From assembly GCF_013466985.1 (NCBI RefSeq), contig NZ_CP059164.1:2861001-2925000 (forward strand): a stretch of DNA of 64,000 nt. Reading direction: 5' to 3'. Positions within the stretch are counted from its first letter, which is position 1. Every line of letters begins with the position of its first letter. Shown here one piece after another: positions 34,459 through 45,278 of this stretch. Position numbers and translations under genes: made by a program. Origin of the DNA: Nocardioides ungokensis. GTDB taxonomy: Bacteria > Actinomycetota > Actinomycetes > Propionibacteriales > Nocardioidaceae. Below the pieces are notes generated by a model that was not told where the DNA came from, made no database searches, and worked only from the letters and a program-made list of their open reading frames with translations.

Positions 34459-37400
34459 TCAGTCCACGGTGCGCAGCTTCCAGGCCAGCCCCCCGGGGTT
34501 GTTCGACGGCTGGTAGCCGCCGAGATTCGTCACGACGAACGTCAGCGTGTGGTCTCCGGGCGTCAGCGTGAGGTCGGCCGACGTGGGCGACGTGAAGCCA
34601 CCGGAGAGCACCTGCTGTCCGTCGACGGCGGCGGTCATCACGTCGTCCCCCATCGCGGTCAGCCGGAGCTGGTGGCTCGCCTGGGCACTGGTGATCCTCA
34701 CCGTCCTGGTGAACGTCACCGGTCCCTCCCCGTTGCGGGTGAACTGGTGGGCCCAGACCCACGGCGCGTCGTCCATCACGGCCCAGCCGCCGCCCACGCA
34801 GCGCAGCGAGGCGTCGAGGCTCGTGCAACCGGTGTGCCCGTAGGACAGCTCGGCCAGCCCCGAAGCACCGGACTGGTCGGTCCACGCGTCACCGGGATTC
34901 GACGAGGCGATCACCGACGTCGAGGTCGAGACCGGAGTGATCACGATGTCGTCCAGCGCCGCGCCGCCGCAGGAGCCCAGCTGGTCGGACTGGAAGGCGA
35001 TCGTCGCCCGGTCCCCGGTGGCGACGAACGCCGTCACTGCGGGGGTCCAGCCCATGGAGCCCGTCGTCCGGCCGGTGGTGTCGAACGTCCGGCGATCCAC
35101 GACGGTGCCGTCGACCTCGACGTGGAACTTCTTGAGGCGATCGGCGGTCTCAGGGTTCCCGGCGTAGGAGTACGCGATCCGGTACCGCTGGCCCGGCTCC
35201 ACCGACATCGTCTGCGAGATCCGGCCCGGCGAGCAGCTGTTCAGGTCGATCGACTGGTTGCCCGCCGCGGGCTGCCAGTAGCTGCTGTGCACGAGGTCGA
35301 CCGACCCGCTCTCAACGGTCCAGGCGCCCATGGTGGCCCCGACGCCGAGGCTGACGAAGCGGGACCCGATCGCCGGCTGCTCGAAGCTCCCGTTGCCGGC
35401 GACCTCACCCGCACCGGTGCCTGACTGCATCACCAGGGCGCCGGCAGCCATGTCGGGGTCCCCGCTGAGGGCCACGTCGAGGGCGCAGGCGTCCAGCGCC
35501 GACTGACCGACCACGCCGGACGCCTGGCAGGACCGGAAGGCGGCGTCCGACTGCGCAGTCGGCAGATCCGCCACGGTCACGTGGACGTAGGGGAACACCG
35601 GGTCGGTCAGCGACGCGGTGCTCTCCCCTCCGCGTAGTCGAAGAGCGACTCGCCCTCGCCGAGCCGCCAGGTGTCGGCGAAGTCACGGAGGATCACCGCC
35701 GCCGGCGACCCGGTCGGTACGACGTCCCCTCCGCGCGCCCGCAGGTCGTCGGACCGATCGCCACCGGCGTCGCCGAGGAGGCCGGTCAGGTGACCGAGCC
35801 GCTCGGACGGGATGCCGAGCCGCAGCGTGATGTAGGAGCGGGGCACGTAGCTCGCCGTGACGGAGGTCCCGTCGGGCCACGCGACGGTCTCCAGCCGGCC
35901 CGCGGCGTCGTGGCGGATGCTGCCGCCACCGGGCAGGGCCATCCCGCCCGGACCGGGCGTGACGGTCTCGCCGTCGACCGTCGTGCGGACCCCGGTGGGC
36001 GTCAGGTAGATGCCCACCCGGTCACCGTTGACGTCCATCGCGGTCGCCGTGTTGACCGCCACGAGCTGCGAGCCGTTCCACGGCTGCTGGCGGACCTGGA
36101 CCTGGAAGTCGTCCACCGTCGACTTCGTCAGCACCAGCTCGCCGACGAGCTGAGCGTCGTAGGACAGGCCGTCGAAGGTCACGAGGTGCGGGTCACCCAC
36201 GACGTGCCGCACGCCGCGCCGCAGGAGGGTGGCGGGGTGATCGGCCCCGACACGGGACCGAGCACCGGCGGTGGCAGCTCGGACACCGCCCAGGTGACGT
36301 CGCCCTCTCCGGCCAGGCCGTCGGCATCGACGACCTTGACGTGCAGGGTGCCCGAGCCGGCGGAGGTCGGCTCGCCCGTCACGGAACCGTCGTCGTGGAA
36401 GACCAGACCCGGGACGGAGCCGTCGAGGACCGTCCAGGTGTAGGGACCCCGACCGCCGTCGGCCTGCAGGGTCGCGGCGTAAGGCATCTTCACCACTCCG
36501 TCGGGCAGCGAGTCCGTGGTGACGACGACCCGGTTCGGCTTGACGACGAGCGTCAGCGTCGCATGTGCGACGAGGCCGTCGAAGTCCGTGAACGTGATGG
36601 GGAGGTCGTAGCTGCCCGCCTTCGTGGGTGTCCCGGACAGCAGCCCCGCATTGCTGAGCGTCAAGCCCGGCGGCGACTCCGTGCCCAGCGTCCAGTAGCC
36701 GCCCCTGTCGTCCAGGAGCTCCAGCTGGGTGGAGTAGGCGTCGCCGACCTGCGCGTCGGGCAGGAACGTCGTGGCGATGTGCGGCTTCAGGGCGCAGAGG
36801 TCCTGCGAGAAGAGCTGGAACTCACCGGTCTTCGTCCAGGACCATTCGAGGTCCTTCACGAACAGGTCGATCCCACCGACCACGCCACCGTTGACCCGGA
36901 CGCCGGCGGACAGGGGGCACGAGATGTCGGAGCCGTCGATCCCGGCCTCGTACTTCACGTAGCCGGCCAGCCCGACGGTGACTCCGGCGAGGCCGTAGGC
37001 CTTGATGGTCTCCTGCGGGCCCACCGACGCGTCCACGACGACAGCGCCCTTCGGGTGGGTTTCCTCGACCTCGTGCTTGCCGTCGTGCTCGTAGACCGGA
37101 TCGAAGCCGTGACCGTCCCGGTAGTCGAATCCGACGGTCGCCGAGTCCGTCGACGTCTCGGAGATCTCGCCCCGCCCTCGTAGGAGAAGTCGAACTCGAA
37201 GTTCATCTCGCTGGTCTCCTCGAAGACCACTGGCACCGGCCCCAGCGGGAAGCTGTAGAAGCGGTGCACCTTCGCGAGGGGCTTGCGGAAGAGGCCGCCC
37301 ACCTTGCCCGTGACCGAGGTGCTGGTCTTCGTCTCGAGCTCGCTGTGGAACGCGGCCCGGATCCGCTTCACCGTGAACCAGTCCTGGTCCCACTCCATCT

Positions 37401-38322
37401 CGCCGCCGGACTTCAGGGAGACCTCCGTGCCCACCGAGAAGCTGCCCTGCCCGTAGACCCCGACCTCGCCCGGACCGCCCTCAGCGCCGCCGTCCGGCTT
37501 GGGCGTCGACACGTCGAACGAGTCCGACCAGGACAGCGAGACCTCCGGCAGCGGGACGGAGGCCGCCCACCCGTAGGTCTTGGCCGATCCGTTGACGGTG
37601 ACCCCCTTGGCGGGGACCACCTCCTGCTTCTCGAGCGTGCCCGTGATCTGTTCGTCCCCGACCGTGCGGACGACGGCCTCGCTGATCGACGCCTGCTCGG
37701 TCGCCAGCACCCAGCCACCGGAGGCAGCGGGGGCGATGCTGGTGACCCGGCGCAGCATGCCGTCAGGAGTCTGTGCGGAGAACCCGGCGGCGAGGATGCT
37801 GCCCACCCGCACGTCGGACATGTCGGCGCCCGCATCGAGCTCGAGCCGGCCGGACTCCAGGTCGAAGGACACCACGTGCGCGGTGTCCTCGTCGGTGAGC
37901 ACGACGGTCTCGTCGGCGAGCTGGACGGAGGAGACGTTCACCTTCACGACGGGGCTGGTGCCCGGGGCGATCGCGCCGCGGCCGCCCTTCGTGACGCGCA
38001 GCTGCTGGTCGCCGAGGTCGCGCAGGGTCACCGCGACCGAGTAGCGCGAGTGCGGGTCCAGGGACGTGGTCGCGACGGTGACCCATGCACCGTCCCGCTT
38101 CTGCTGCACCTCGACCGGCTGGTGCGGTGCGGCCGGCTTCACCGTGCCGGCGAGCGTCACCGAGCCGCCGGTCACGACGTACTCGGCGTCGGCGGCCACC
38201 GTGACCGTGAACCCCGGAGGTCCGACGGCGACTGCAGCGGCGGGACCGACGATCCCGATCACGACCAGCAGCAGACCCAGCAAGCCCGAGATCAGGCCCA
38301 TCAGCAGACGCAACGCACGCAT
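34459..38322 (-). CDS. Giant secreted mosaic protein (Ig-like, VWD, DUF642-like), three frameshifts
   Basis: Four consecutive minus-strand frames join into about 1287 residues. ATG at 38322 opens a signal peptide (RALRLLMGLISGLLGLLLVV). Part 1 (to about 37175) has an Ig-like domain with a TGGSVTLAGTVKP strand and a large beta region. Part 2 (to about 36210) has two putative-Ig repeats (GLTLSNAGLLSGTPTKAGSY; GLVFHDDGSVTGEPTSAGSG). Part 3 (to about 35625) is a von Willebrand type D domain (VVGDPHLVTFDGLSYDAQLV). Part 4 is a DUF642/choice-of-anchor-like lectin fold (GNGSFEQPAIGSRFVSLGVG, NQSIDLNSCSPGRISQTM) and a final beta domain. No sortase motif is seen. Likely a surface adhesin or matrix protein. 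Confidence 0.78.
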
Positions 38323-38498
38323 GTGTTCCCCCGAACGAACGGCGACTCAAGTCGCCGCATCGTGACAACACATCGGACGCCGGAGGTGTGGAATCGGCAA
38401 AACGGCCCTCGCCGGCCCGAGGTGGCGTAGACCACTGCCGTCTCGGGTGACGCTCCCGTCCGCGGCCGGGCCGAGGGGCGGTCCCGTAGTCTCCGGAC

Positions 38499-39326
38499 GT
38501 GGACAACGACCAGTCTGTCGGGCATCCGCCGGTGCGGGTCGAGCGTCGACCGGTCGACGAGGCCGAGTCCCGCCGGGCCAACGGCCCCGACTGGGACCGC
38601 TACGCCGACGAGTACCAAGCCACCCACGGCGCCTTCCTCGGCGACGTCGGCTTCGTCTGGGGCCCGGAGGGGCTGACCGAGGCCGAGGCCGGCGTCCTGG
38701 GCGAGGTCGCCGACCGCGATGTCCTGGAGGTCGGATCGGGCGCGGGCCAGTGCTCGCGCTGGGTGCGGTCCCGAGGCGGCCGGGGCTACGGGCTGGACCT
38801 CTCCTTCCGGCAGCTGCAGCACTCCCGACGGATCGACCTCGAGAGCGGGCTGCCCGTCCCCTCGGTCCTCGGCACCGCCACCCACCTGCCCTTCGCCGAC
38901 GCCAGCTTCGACGTGGTGTTCTCGTCCTTCGGTGCGCTCCAGTTCGTCAGCGACATCGACCTGGCCGTGGCGGAGGCGGCCCGGGTGCTCCGCCCCGGCG
39001 GCCGTTACGCCTTCTCGATCACCCACCCGACGCGGTGGATGTTCCCCGACGACCCGAGCGAGGCGGGCCTGGTGGCGAGCCAGTCCTACTGGGACCGGAC
39101 GCCGTACGTCGAGGTCGACGACGCCACCGGCGTGGTGGCGTACGTCGAGCACCACCGCACCCTCGGCGACTGGGTGGCACTGCTGGCCGACGCAGGCTTC
39201 GTGCTCACCCGGCTGCTCGAGCCCGAGTGGCCCGAGGGCCACGACCGGGTGTGGGGCGGCTGGTCGGGCACCCGCGGCAAGTTCACGCCGGGGACCGCGA
39301 TCTTCGTCGCGGAGCTGCGGGGCTGA
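38499..39326 (+). CDS. Class I SAM-dependent methyltransferase
   Basis: 275 residues from GTG at 38499. Motif I is RDVLEVGSGAGQCSRWV near residue 74; GYGLDLS is motif II; HLPFADASFDVVFSSFGALQ is motif III/post I; EAARVLRPGGRYAFSITHP is motif IV. The pattern is that of the Methyltransf_11 group. It lies at the left edge of the glycopolymer region and is convergent with the DUF3068 gene (3 bases between stops). Substrate unknown. Confidence 0.88.
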   Translation: MDNDQSVGHPPVRVERRPVDEAESRRANGPDWDRYADEYQATHGAFLGDVGFVWGPEGLTEAEAGVLGEVADRDVLEVGSGAGQCSRWVRSRGGRGYGLDLSFRQLQHSRRIDLESGLPVPSVLGTATHLPFADASFDVVFSSFGALQFVSDIDLAVAEAARVLRPGGRYAFSITHPTRWMFPDDPSEAGLVASQSYWDRTPYVEVDDATGVVAYVEHHRTLGDWVALLADAGFVLTRLLEPEWPEGHDRVWGGWSGTRGKFTPGTAIFVAELRG

Positions 39327-39329
39327 GCG

Positions 39330-40283
39330 TCAGCTGACGGGCTCGGTGGGGCGCGGCGCCTGAGGCACCGCGACCTCGGCCTGCGTGCCGCCGGTGCCCG
39401 AGCCGCGGCGGTGCAGGAACAGCAGCAGGAAACCGATCAGCAGCACCGGGATGCCCACGGCGTAGCCGACGATCGGCACGGTGTGGGTGACCAGGTAGAT
39501 CTGGTCCCACTTGGTGTTGGCCTCGTCGACCTTGAACTGCTGCGTCCAGGGGGTGAACTCCAGCTGCAGGTCGAGGATCTTGGTGCCGTCCTCGAGGTAG
39601 CGCTGCTGGTTCTCGGTCGTGTTGAGGATGGCGCCCGTGCGGGGATCGATGTAGATCTCCTTCACGTCGTCATAGGTGCCCTTGACCTTGGGCAGGACGT
39701 CGGTGGCCGCGTCCTTGATCGTGACCCGGTAGACGTAGGCCTCGGTGCCCTTCACCTCGGTGGTCCGCGTGTAGGTCGCGTCCACGGCCTTCTGGAGCGT
39801 GTCGTCCCAGTAGGGGTAGGTCGTCTTCTGGGCGTTGAACGGCCACTTGTTGTTCAGCCCGGAGTGCGGCGGCGTGCCGGCAGGCAGGTACTTGGGGTCG
39901 TTGATCATCATCGCGGTGTGCCGGTCGGAGGCGAAGATGTCGACGCTGTCGGTGAGCAGGTTCGGGTCCTTGGCGCTGACGCACACGCGCGGGTCCTGCC
40001 CGGTGTCGATCACGACGCAGGTGTTCTGCAGGAACACGGCGACGTCACCGTCGGACTTGTTGCTGTCGCTCTGGTTGACCTGCAACGCGTAGACCGGGTC
40101 GTTCTCGAGCTTCCCGGTGTTGGGGTTCAGGTGAGCGGCCTGTCCGTCGAGGTAGGTCGTGTTGTTCACGTCGATCGGAGTGCGCTTGACCATGTCCGGC
40201 ACCCAGACCTGCGCGACCACGGCAGCAACGATCAGAAAGGCACCGAGCCCGACCAGCAGCGAGCCCAACCACTTGCGCTTCAC
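39330..40283 (-). CDS. DUF3068 membrane-anchored protein
   Basis: 317 residues from GTG at 40283. An N-terminal membrane segment (SLLVGLGAFLIVAAVVAQVW) and a C-terminal one (VGYAVGIPVLLIGFLLLFLH) enclose an extracellular beta-rich domain (PIDVNNTTYLDGQ, YVYRVTIKDAATD, DPRTGAILNTTENQQRYLED). The pattern is DUF3068, the family that includes the corynebacterial porin-associated PorA-like anchors; its function is unknown. It is divergent from the first GT-C-like gene, with about 120 bp for both promoters. Confidence 0.88.
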   Translation of the reverse strand: MKRKWLGSLLVGLGAFLIVAAVVAQVWVPDMVKRTPIDVNNTTYLDGQAAHLNPNTGKLENDPVYALQVNQSDSNKSDGDVAVFLQNTCVVIDTGQDPRVCVSAKDPNLLTDSVDIFASDRHTAMMINDPKYLPAGTPPHSGLNNKWPFNAQKTTYPYWDDTLQKAVDATYTRTTEVKGTEAYVYRVTIKDAATDVLPKVKGTYDDVKEIYIDPRTGAILNTTENQQRYLEDGTKILDLQLEFTPWTQQFKVDEANTKWDQIYLVTHTVPIVGYAVGIPVLLIGFLLLFLHRRGSGTGGTQAEVAVPQAPRPTEPVS

Positions 40284-40401
40284 GAAACCCCTCCCAGGAG
40301 CGTAAGAATCGATGAACGGTATCAGGACCGGAGGGGCTCACGGGGTCATTGCGGCCATCGTTAGCCCAGATCGGGGGCGACCGTGTGAGATAGTCCGGGC
40401 C

Positions 40402-42221
40402 GTGTTGGCTCGACTTCGACGGTACCTCGGCAGCACGACTGCCGACCGTCGCGTCGTGGCGGTCGGGCTGGTGCTGATCGCGGCCTGGCTCGGCTACCGC
40501 GCCTGGGGCCTGGCGGGCTCGTGGTTCTACTTCGACGACCTCGCCTTCATGTCGCGGGCGATGAACCAGCCGTTCGACGCGGGCTACCTCTTCGAGTCGT
40601 ACGGCGGCCACCTCATGCCCGGGGGTTTCGTGGCCGCATGGCTGCTGACCCGGTGGGCCGTCTACGACTGGACCCCGTGGGTCATCTCGCTGCTGCTCCT
40701 CCAGGCGGTCGCCGCGGTGGGGATGCTTCGCCTGCTGAGGTCGCTGTTCGGCCCCAGGCCCCTGGTGCTGGTGCTGCTGGCCGGCTACCTGGCGTACGTC
40801 TTCACGCTGCCGGCGGGGCTGTGGTGGGCCGCCGGCATCAACCAGTGGCCGCTGCAGATCGCCCTGGTCTTCGGGCTCCACTCGCACGTGGCCTACCTGC
40901 GCACCTCGCGCACCCGCCACCTCGTCGCCACGCTCTGCTGGACCGTCGGCGGGCTGCTGTTCTACGAGAAGACGCTGCTGCTCTTCGGCATCTACGGCAT
41001 CGTCGCCCTCGGCTGGTTCACCAGCGGCAACACCCCGGAGCGGCTGCGCGACCTGTGGAGCAGGTACCGCGCGGGCGTCGTGGCCTACTCGGTCGTCGCC
41101 GTCGCCTACCTCGCGATCTACGTCGAGTACGGCCTGAACTTCTCCCCCGGCGACGGCAGCAACCAGCCGTGGTCCCCCATCGCCTGGAACCTCATCGCGG
41201 TGGCGCTGCTGCCCGGCCTGGTCGGCGGTCCTCTCACCTGGGAGCCGCTCACCGTCGGCTCGTTCGCCGACCCCCCCAGTTCACCCAGCTCGTCTCCTGG
41301 TTCCTGGTGGGCGCCCTGCTCTTCTACGCCTTCCGCACCCGGACCATCAGCCGCCGCGCGTGGGCACCGCTCGGGTTCACGCTGCTGGCCAACGTGGCGC
41401 TGCTCGCCTCGGCCCGCGCCAACATCGTCGGTCCGGACATCGCCCGCGAGTACCGCTACCAGACCGAGTCCGGCGCGCTCTTCGTGCTGGGCGTGGGACT
41501 GGCGTTCCTCCCGCTGCTCGGGGCCCGCGAGATCAACACCGAGCGGGTCGGCGTCCCGCGCACCTACGAGCGGCGGGCGCTGGTGCTGGTGGCGGTGGCC
41601 GCCCTGGGCGTCGCGGCCCTCACCTCCGACACGCGCTACGTCCACCTCTGGCAGGACCGCAACCCCACCGAGGCCTACATCAGCACCGTGCGGGACAGCC
41701 TCGCCGCCGCACCGGACAAGCCCGTCCCGCTCGTGGACACCGGGATCCCGCAGACGCTCCTCTGGGCCTTCCGCTACCCCGAGAACTCCTACAGCCACGT
41801 GTTCAAGCCGTTCGCCGACCAGACGACCTACCCGCGGAGCTCGGTGGACCGGCTCTACATGTTCGACGACAGCGGCAACCTCGCGCCGGTGGTCATCCCC
41901 CCGACCCGGCGGATGATCCCCGAGGTCGGCTGCGGGTACACGCTCCACGGCCGCCGCACGACGATCCCCCTCGACGGGCCCGTCATCGGCGGCGGATGGT
42001 GGATCCAGATCGGGTATGCGAGTCCTAAGGCCGTGTCGCTGCGGGTCACCGCGGGCGACGATGTACACGATCTCGACCTGCCCAAGGGGTTGCACAACGT
42101 GTTCGTGCAGGCCTCCGGCAGCTTCCAGGAGGTGACCGTGAGCAGGTATCCCCGCTCCAGCGGCCTCTGCGTGGTCGACCTGACCCTGGGCGTGCCCACG
42201 CCGGGTGCAGCCGCCTCATGA
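40402..42221 (+). CDS. GT-C-like polytopic membrane protein, paralog 1, one frameshift
   Basis: About 606 residues from GTG at 40402. After TM1 comes WFYFDDLAFMSRAMNQ with the acidic pair usual in the first loop of GT-C glycosyltransferases, then YGGHLMPGGFVAAWLL and LWWAAGINQWPLQIALVFGL. About nine TM segments cover residues 15-400. Frame breaks near 41277 in a C-run (GACCCCCCCAG) and resumes FTQLVSWFLVGALLFYAFRT. The C-terminal 200 residues form an extracellular domain with Cys in EVGCGYTLHG and SSGLCVVDL, placed as in the two paralogs. It probably transfers a sugar from a lipid carrier to a surface polymer; that role is inferred. Confidence 0.75.
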
Positions 42222-42234
42222 CCGGTCTCGCGCC

Positions 42235-44100
42235 ATGAGCGGCACCGACGTCCGTCCGGCGGCGACGCCCGGGCACGTGACGGAGACGCGGACGCGCCTC
42301 GCGTGGCGGTCGCTGCGCCGCGACCGCGTCCTGCAGGCGGCGCTGGCGATGATCCTCGCCCAGCTCGCGTTCCGGGCGTGGGCGACCTACAGCGCGTGGT
42401 TCGCCTACGACGACTTCAGCTTCATCTCCCGGATGCTCAACGACGGTCTCTCCCCCGCGGTCGCGGGCCGGCCGTACGCCGGTCACATCATGCCTGCGGG
42501 CATGTACCTCACCTGGCTGACCGACCAGGTCGCACCGTTCGACTTCCGGCTCCCTGCGACCCTGCTGCTCGGGATGCAGGCCCTGGCGGACGCGGGCCTG
42601 GTCGTGCTCCTGCTGCGGCTCTTCGGAAGCCGTCGCGGCATCCTGGTCCCGCTCGCCCTGTACCTGTCGTGTGCGATCTCGATCCCGCTGGCGATCTGGT
42701 GGGCTGCGGGCGTCAACCAGCTGCCGATGCAGGTCGCCCTCTTCTGGGTGCTCGCCTGCCACGTCGCCTACCTGCAGGACGGCCGGGTCCGCCACGCGGT
42801 GGCCGCCTGCGCCTGGCTGCTGGCCGGCCTGGCCTTCTACGAGAAGGTCTTGCTGGTGCTGGGTGCCGTGGGACTGGTCTCGCTGTGCTACTTCGCCACC
42901 GGCTCGGTCACCGAGCGGCTCCGCTCGCTGTGGGCCCGCTTCCGGACCGGCATCGTCATGTACGTCGCGCTGGGGCTGGTCTACCTCGTCGTCTACGTCG
43001 TGGTCGGCCTCAACTTCAGTCCGTCCCGGGCCAACAACGACGCGCTGGCGCAGGTGGCCACCAACATGGTCGTCCACGCCTGGATCCCCGCGATCGTCGG
43101 CGGCCCCCTGCAGTGGCTGGAGCTCGACCAGTTCGCGCTGCCGGCCCCCGGAGCGCCGGTGATCCTGGGCAGCTTGGTCGTGGTCGCCCTGGTCGCTCGC
43201 GAGATCCACCGCGGCCGCCTGCACAGCCGGCGTGCCTGGCTGCTCCCGGGCTTCTTCCTCCTGTGCAACATCATGCTCGTGGCGGCGGGCCGTGCGTCCT
43301 TCGTGGGCGCCCAGATCAGCCTCGACTTCCGCTACCAGGGCGAGCTGGCGGCAGTGACCGCGATCGCCCTGGGCTGCGCCGTCCTGCCGATCCGGGGTGC
43401 CACGGAGAGTGCATCGCCGCGAGGTCCGAGCGAGCTGCTGGACCACCCGCGGCGCGTGGCGACACTGGTGACCGCCATCTGCGTGCTGGCGACCGTCTCG
43501 TCCGTGCAGTTCATCGAGCACTGGAACGACAACCCGCCGGGCAAGGCCTACTTCGACCGCCTGCTGCCCGCGCTGCAGAGCCGCACGACCCCGGTCACCC
43601 TGGTCGACGCGCCGGTCCCGGACGTCATCATGTGGCCGATCGGCTACCCGCTGAACATGCAGAGCAAGCTCCTGCGGCAGTACTCCGACCACACGCGCTT
43701 CGTGGACGTCGCGACCGACCACATCTCCATGATCGACCGCAACGGGGACATCGCGCCGGCCGTGGTCGACCCGGTCCGCAGCAACGTCCCCGGCCCCCGC
43801 CACGGCTGCGGCTACCGGATCCGCTCGAAGCCGGTGACCGTCCCGCTCAGCGGCCCCCTCGCCTACGGCGGGTGGTGGGTCCGGATCGGCTACCTCGCCA
43901 GCGCCGCCAGCCCGGTGCGGGTGACCGCCGGCAACGCGACGTACCGGACGACGCTGCAGCCCGGGGTCCACGCGCTCTACCTGCGCGGGGGCTACACCTT
44001 CGACAAGGTGCGGATCTCGGGTCTGGTGGAGGATGTCACCGTGTGCACCGACGACATCGCGGTCGGCCGCCCCGTCCCCCGGACGGAGGTCACGCCGTGA
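42235..44100 (+). CDS. GT-C-like polytopic membrane protein, paralog 2
   Basis: About 621 residues from ATG at 42235 (GTG at 42205 would overlap paralog 1; neither start has a good ribosome site). Same layout as its neighbours: WFAYDDFSFISRMLND after TM1, YAGHIMPAGMYLTWLT, IWWAAGVNQLPMQVALFWVL, LAFYEKVLLVLG, then about nine TM segments and a C-terminal extracellular domain with RHGCGYRIRSKPVTVPLSG, YGGWWVRIGYLAS and DVTVCTDDIAVG. This copy is unbroken and gives the clearest view of the family. Its stop overlaps the acyltransferase start (GTGA). Confidence 0.78.
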   Translation: MSGTDVRPAATPGHVTETRTRLAWRSLRRDRVLQAALAMILAQLAFRAWATYSAWFAYDDFSFISRMLNDGLSPAVAGRPYAGHIMPAGMYLTWLTDQVAPFDFRLPATLLLGMQALADAGLVVLLLRLFGSRRGILVPLALYLSCAISIPLAIWWAAGVNQLPMQVALFWVLACHVAYLQDGRVRHAVAACAWLLAGLAFYEKVLLVLGAVGLVSLCYFATGSVTERLRSLWARFRTGIVMYVALGLVYLVVYVVVGLNFSPSRANNDALAQVATNMVVHAWIPAIVGGPLQWLELDQFALPAPGAPVILGSLVVVALVAREIHRGRLHSRRAWLLPGFFLLCNIMLVAAGRASFVGAQISLDFRYQGELAAVTAIALGCAVLPIRGATESASPRGPSELLDHPRRVATLVTAICVLATVSSVQFIEHWNDNPPGKAYFDRLLPALQSRTTPVTLVDAPVPDVIMWPIGYPLNMQSKLLRQYSDHTRFVDVATDHISMIDRNGDIAPAVVDPVRSNVPGPRHGCGYRIRSKPVTVPLSGPLAYGGWWVRIGYLASAASPVRVTAGNATYRTTLQPGVHALYLRGGYTFDKVRISGLVEDVTVCTDDIAVGRPVPRTEVTP

Positions 44101-45278
44101 ACTTCCAGGACCGGTCCTTCCCGACCCTCAACGCGGTGCGCGCCGCGGGCGCCATCATGGTCGTGCTCACCCACGCGGCCTTCAACACCGGGCAGATCAA
44201 CCGAGGTTGGACGGGTGCGGCGCTGGCGAGGTTCGACTTCGGGGTGACGCTCTTCTTCATCCTCTCCGGCTTCCTGCTGTGCCGGCCCTACTTCCTCACC
44301 CGCGAGCTCGGCCGTGACTGGCCATCGACCCGGCACTTCTACTGGAAGCGGGCCCTGCGGATCCTGCCGATCTACTGGGTGATCGTGGTCGTGGCGCTGA
44401 CCCTGGACCCGGCCAACGACGACGCCACCTGGCAGGACTGGCTCAGCCACCTGACGCTCACCCAGATCTACCGCCACGACCTGCTGGCGAGCTCGCTGAC
44501 GCAGATGTGGAGCCTGTGCACCGAGGTGGCCTTCTACCTCGCGCTCCCCCTGATCTGCCACGTGCTGGTCCGCGGGGCGATGCGGGACGGGCACGTGCAC
44601 CTGCCGACCGTCTTCCGGCGCGCGGCGCTGCTGGGCGCCTTCGGCGTGGCCTGGCAGGCCGTGGTGGCCCAGATCCCGGGCCACGAGGGGCACTACGCCC
44701 AGTGGCTGCCCGGCTACCTGCCCTGGTTCCTGGTCGGGGTCTGCTTCGCCGCCCTCTCGGCGAGCCTGGCCGTGCGCCCCCGGGAGCACCCGGTCGAGAG
44801 GCTCGCCCACGACCTCCCCGGCTGCTGGATCCTGGCCACGGCGGTCTTCGCCATCGCCTGCTCACCGGTCGCCGGACCGCGGCTCCTGCTGACGCCCGGC
44901 GGCTGGGAGGCGGGCGCGAAGGTGGTGCTCTACACCGTGGCGGGTGCGTTCTACGTGCTGCCGCTGGTCTTCGGACCCGAGCTCGAGGGCCGGGCCCGCC
45001 ACCAGCTGAGCGGCCCGATCCCGGTCTGGCTCGGCGACATCTCCTACGGCATCTTCGCCCTGCACATGTTCTTCCTGAACCTGGTCTTCCGGGTGCTCGA
45101 CATCACGATCTTCACCGGCCACTTCATCACCGTCGTGCTGGGGACGCTGCTGCTCACGATCCCGCTGGCGACGCTGTCGTTCTACTGGTTCGAGCGGCCG
45201 ATCATGCGCGCCAAGAACATCCGCTTCTTCTCCCGCATGGATACCAGCGCCCGACCGGAACGGGCCACGGTGCAGTGA
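44097..45278 (+). CDS. OafA/YrhL-type acyltransferase
   Basis: 393 residues from GTG at 44097 (4-base overlap with the gene before). It belongs to the acyltransferase_3 family: NAVRAAGAIMVVLTHAAF contains the Arg-x10-His catalytic pattern, followed by GVTLFFILSGFLLCRPYF, FYWKRALRILPIYWVIVVVA, SLTQMWSLCTEVAFYLALPL and, near the end, WLGDISYGIFALHMFFLN and YWFERPIM. About ten TM segments. It adds acyl groups to sugars of surface polymers. Tight overlap with the GT-C-like genes on both sides implies it modifies the same product. Confidence 0.9.
   Translation: MNFQDRSFPTLNAVRAAGAIMVVLTHAAFNTGQINRGWTGAALARFDFGVTLFFILSGFLLCRPYFLTRELGRDWPSTRHFYWKRALRILPIYWVIVVVALTLDPANDDATWQDWLSHLTLTQIYRHDLLASSLTQMWSLCTEVAFYLALPLICHVLVRGAMRDGHVHLPTVFRRAALLGAFGVAWQAVVAQIPGHEGHYAQWLPGYLPWFLVGVCFAALSASLAVRPREHPVERLAHDLPGCWILATAVFAIACSPVAGPRLLLTPGGWEAGAKVVLYTVAGAFYVLPLVFGPELEGRARHQLSGPIPVWLGDISYGIFALHMFFLNLVFRVLDITIFTGHFITVVLGTLLLTIPLATLSFYWFERPIMRAKNIRFFSRMDTSARPERATVQ

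Noticed and set aside
42046..43971. 641-codon minus-strand frame opposite GT-C paralog 2
   Set aside because: Reads as His/Arg/Asp low-complexity sequence; the plus strand has clear TM segments and family motifs.
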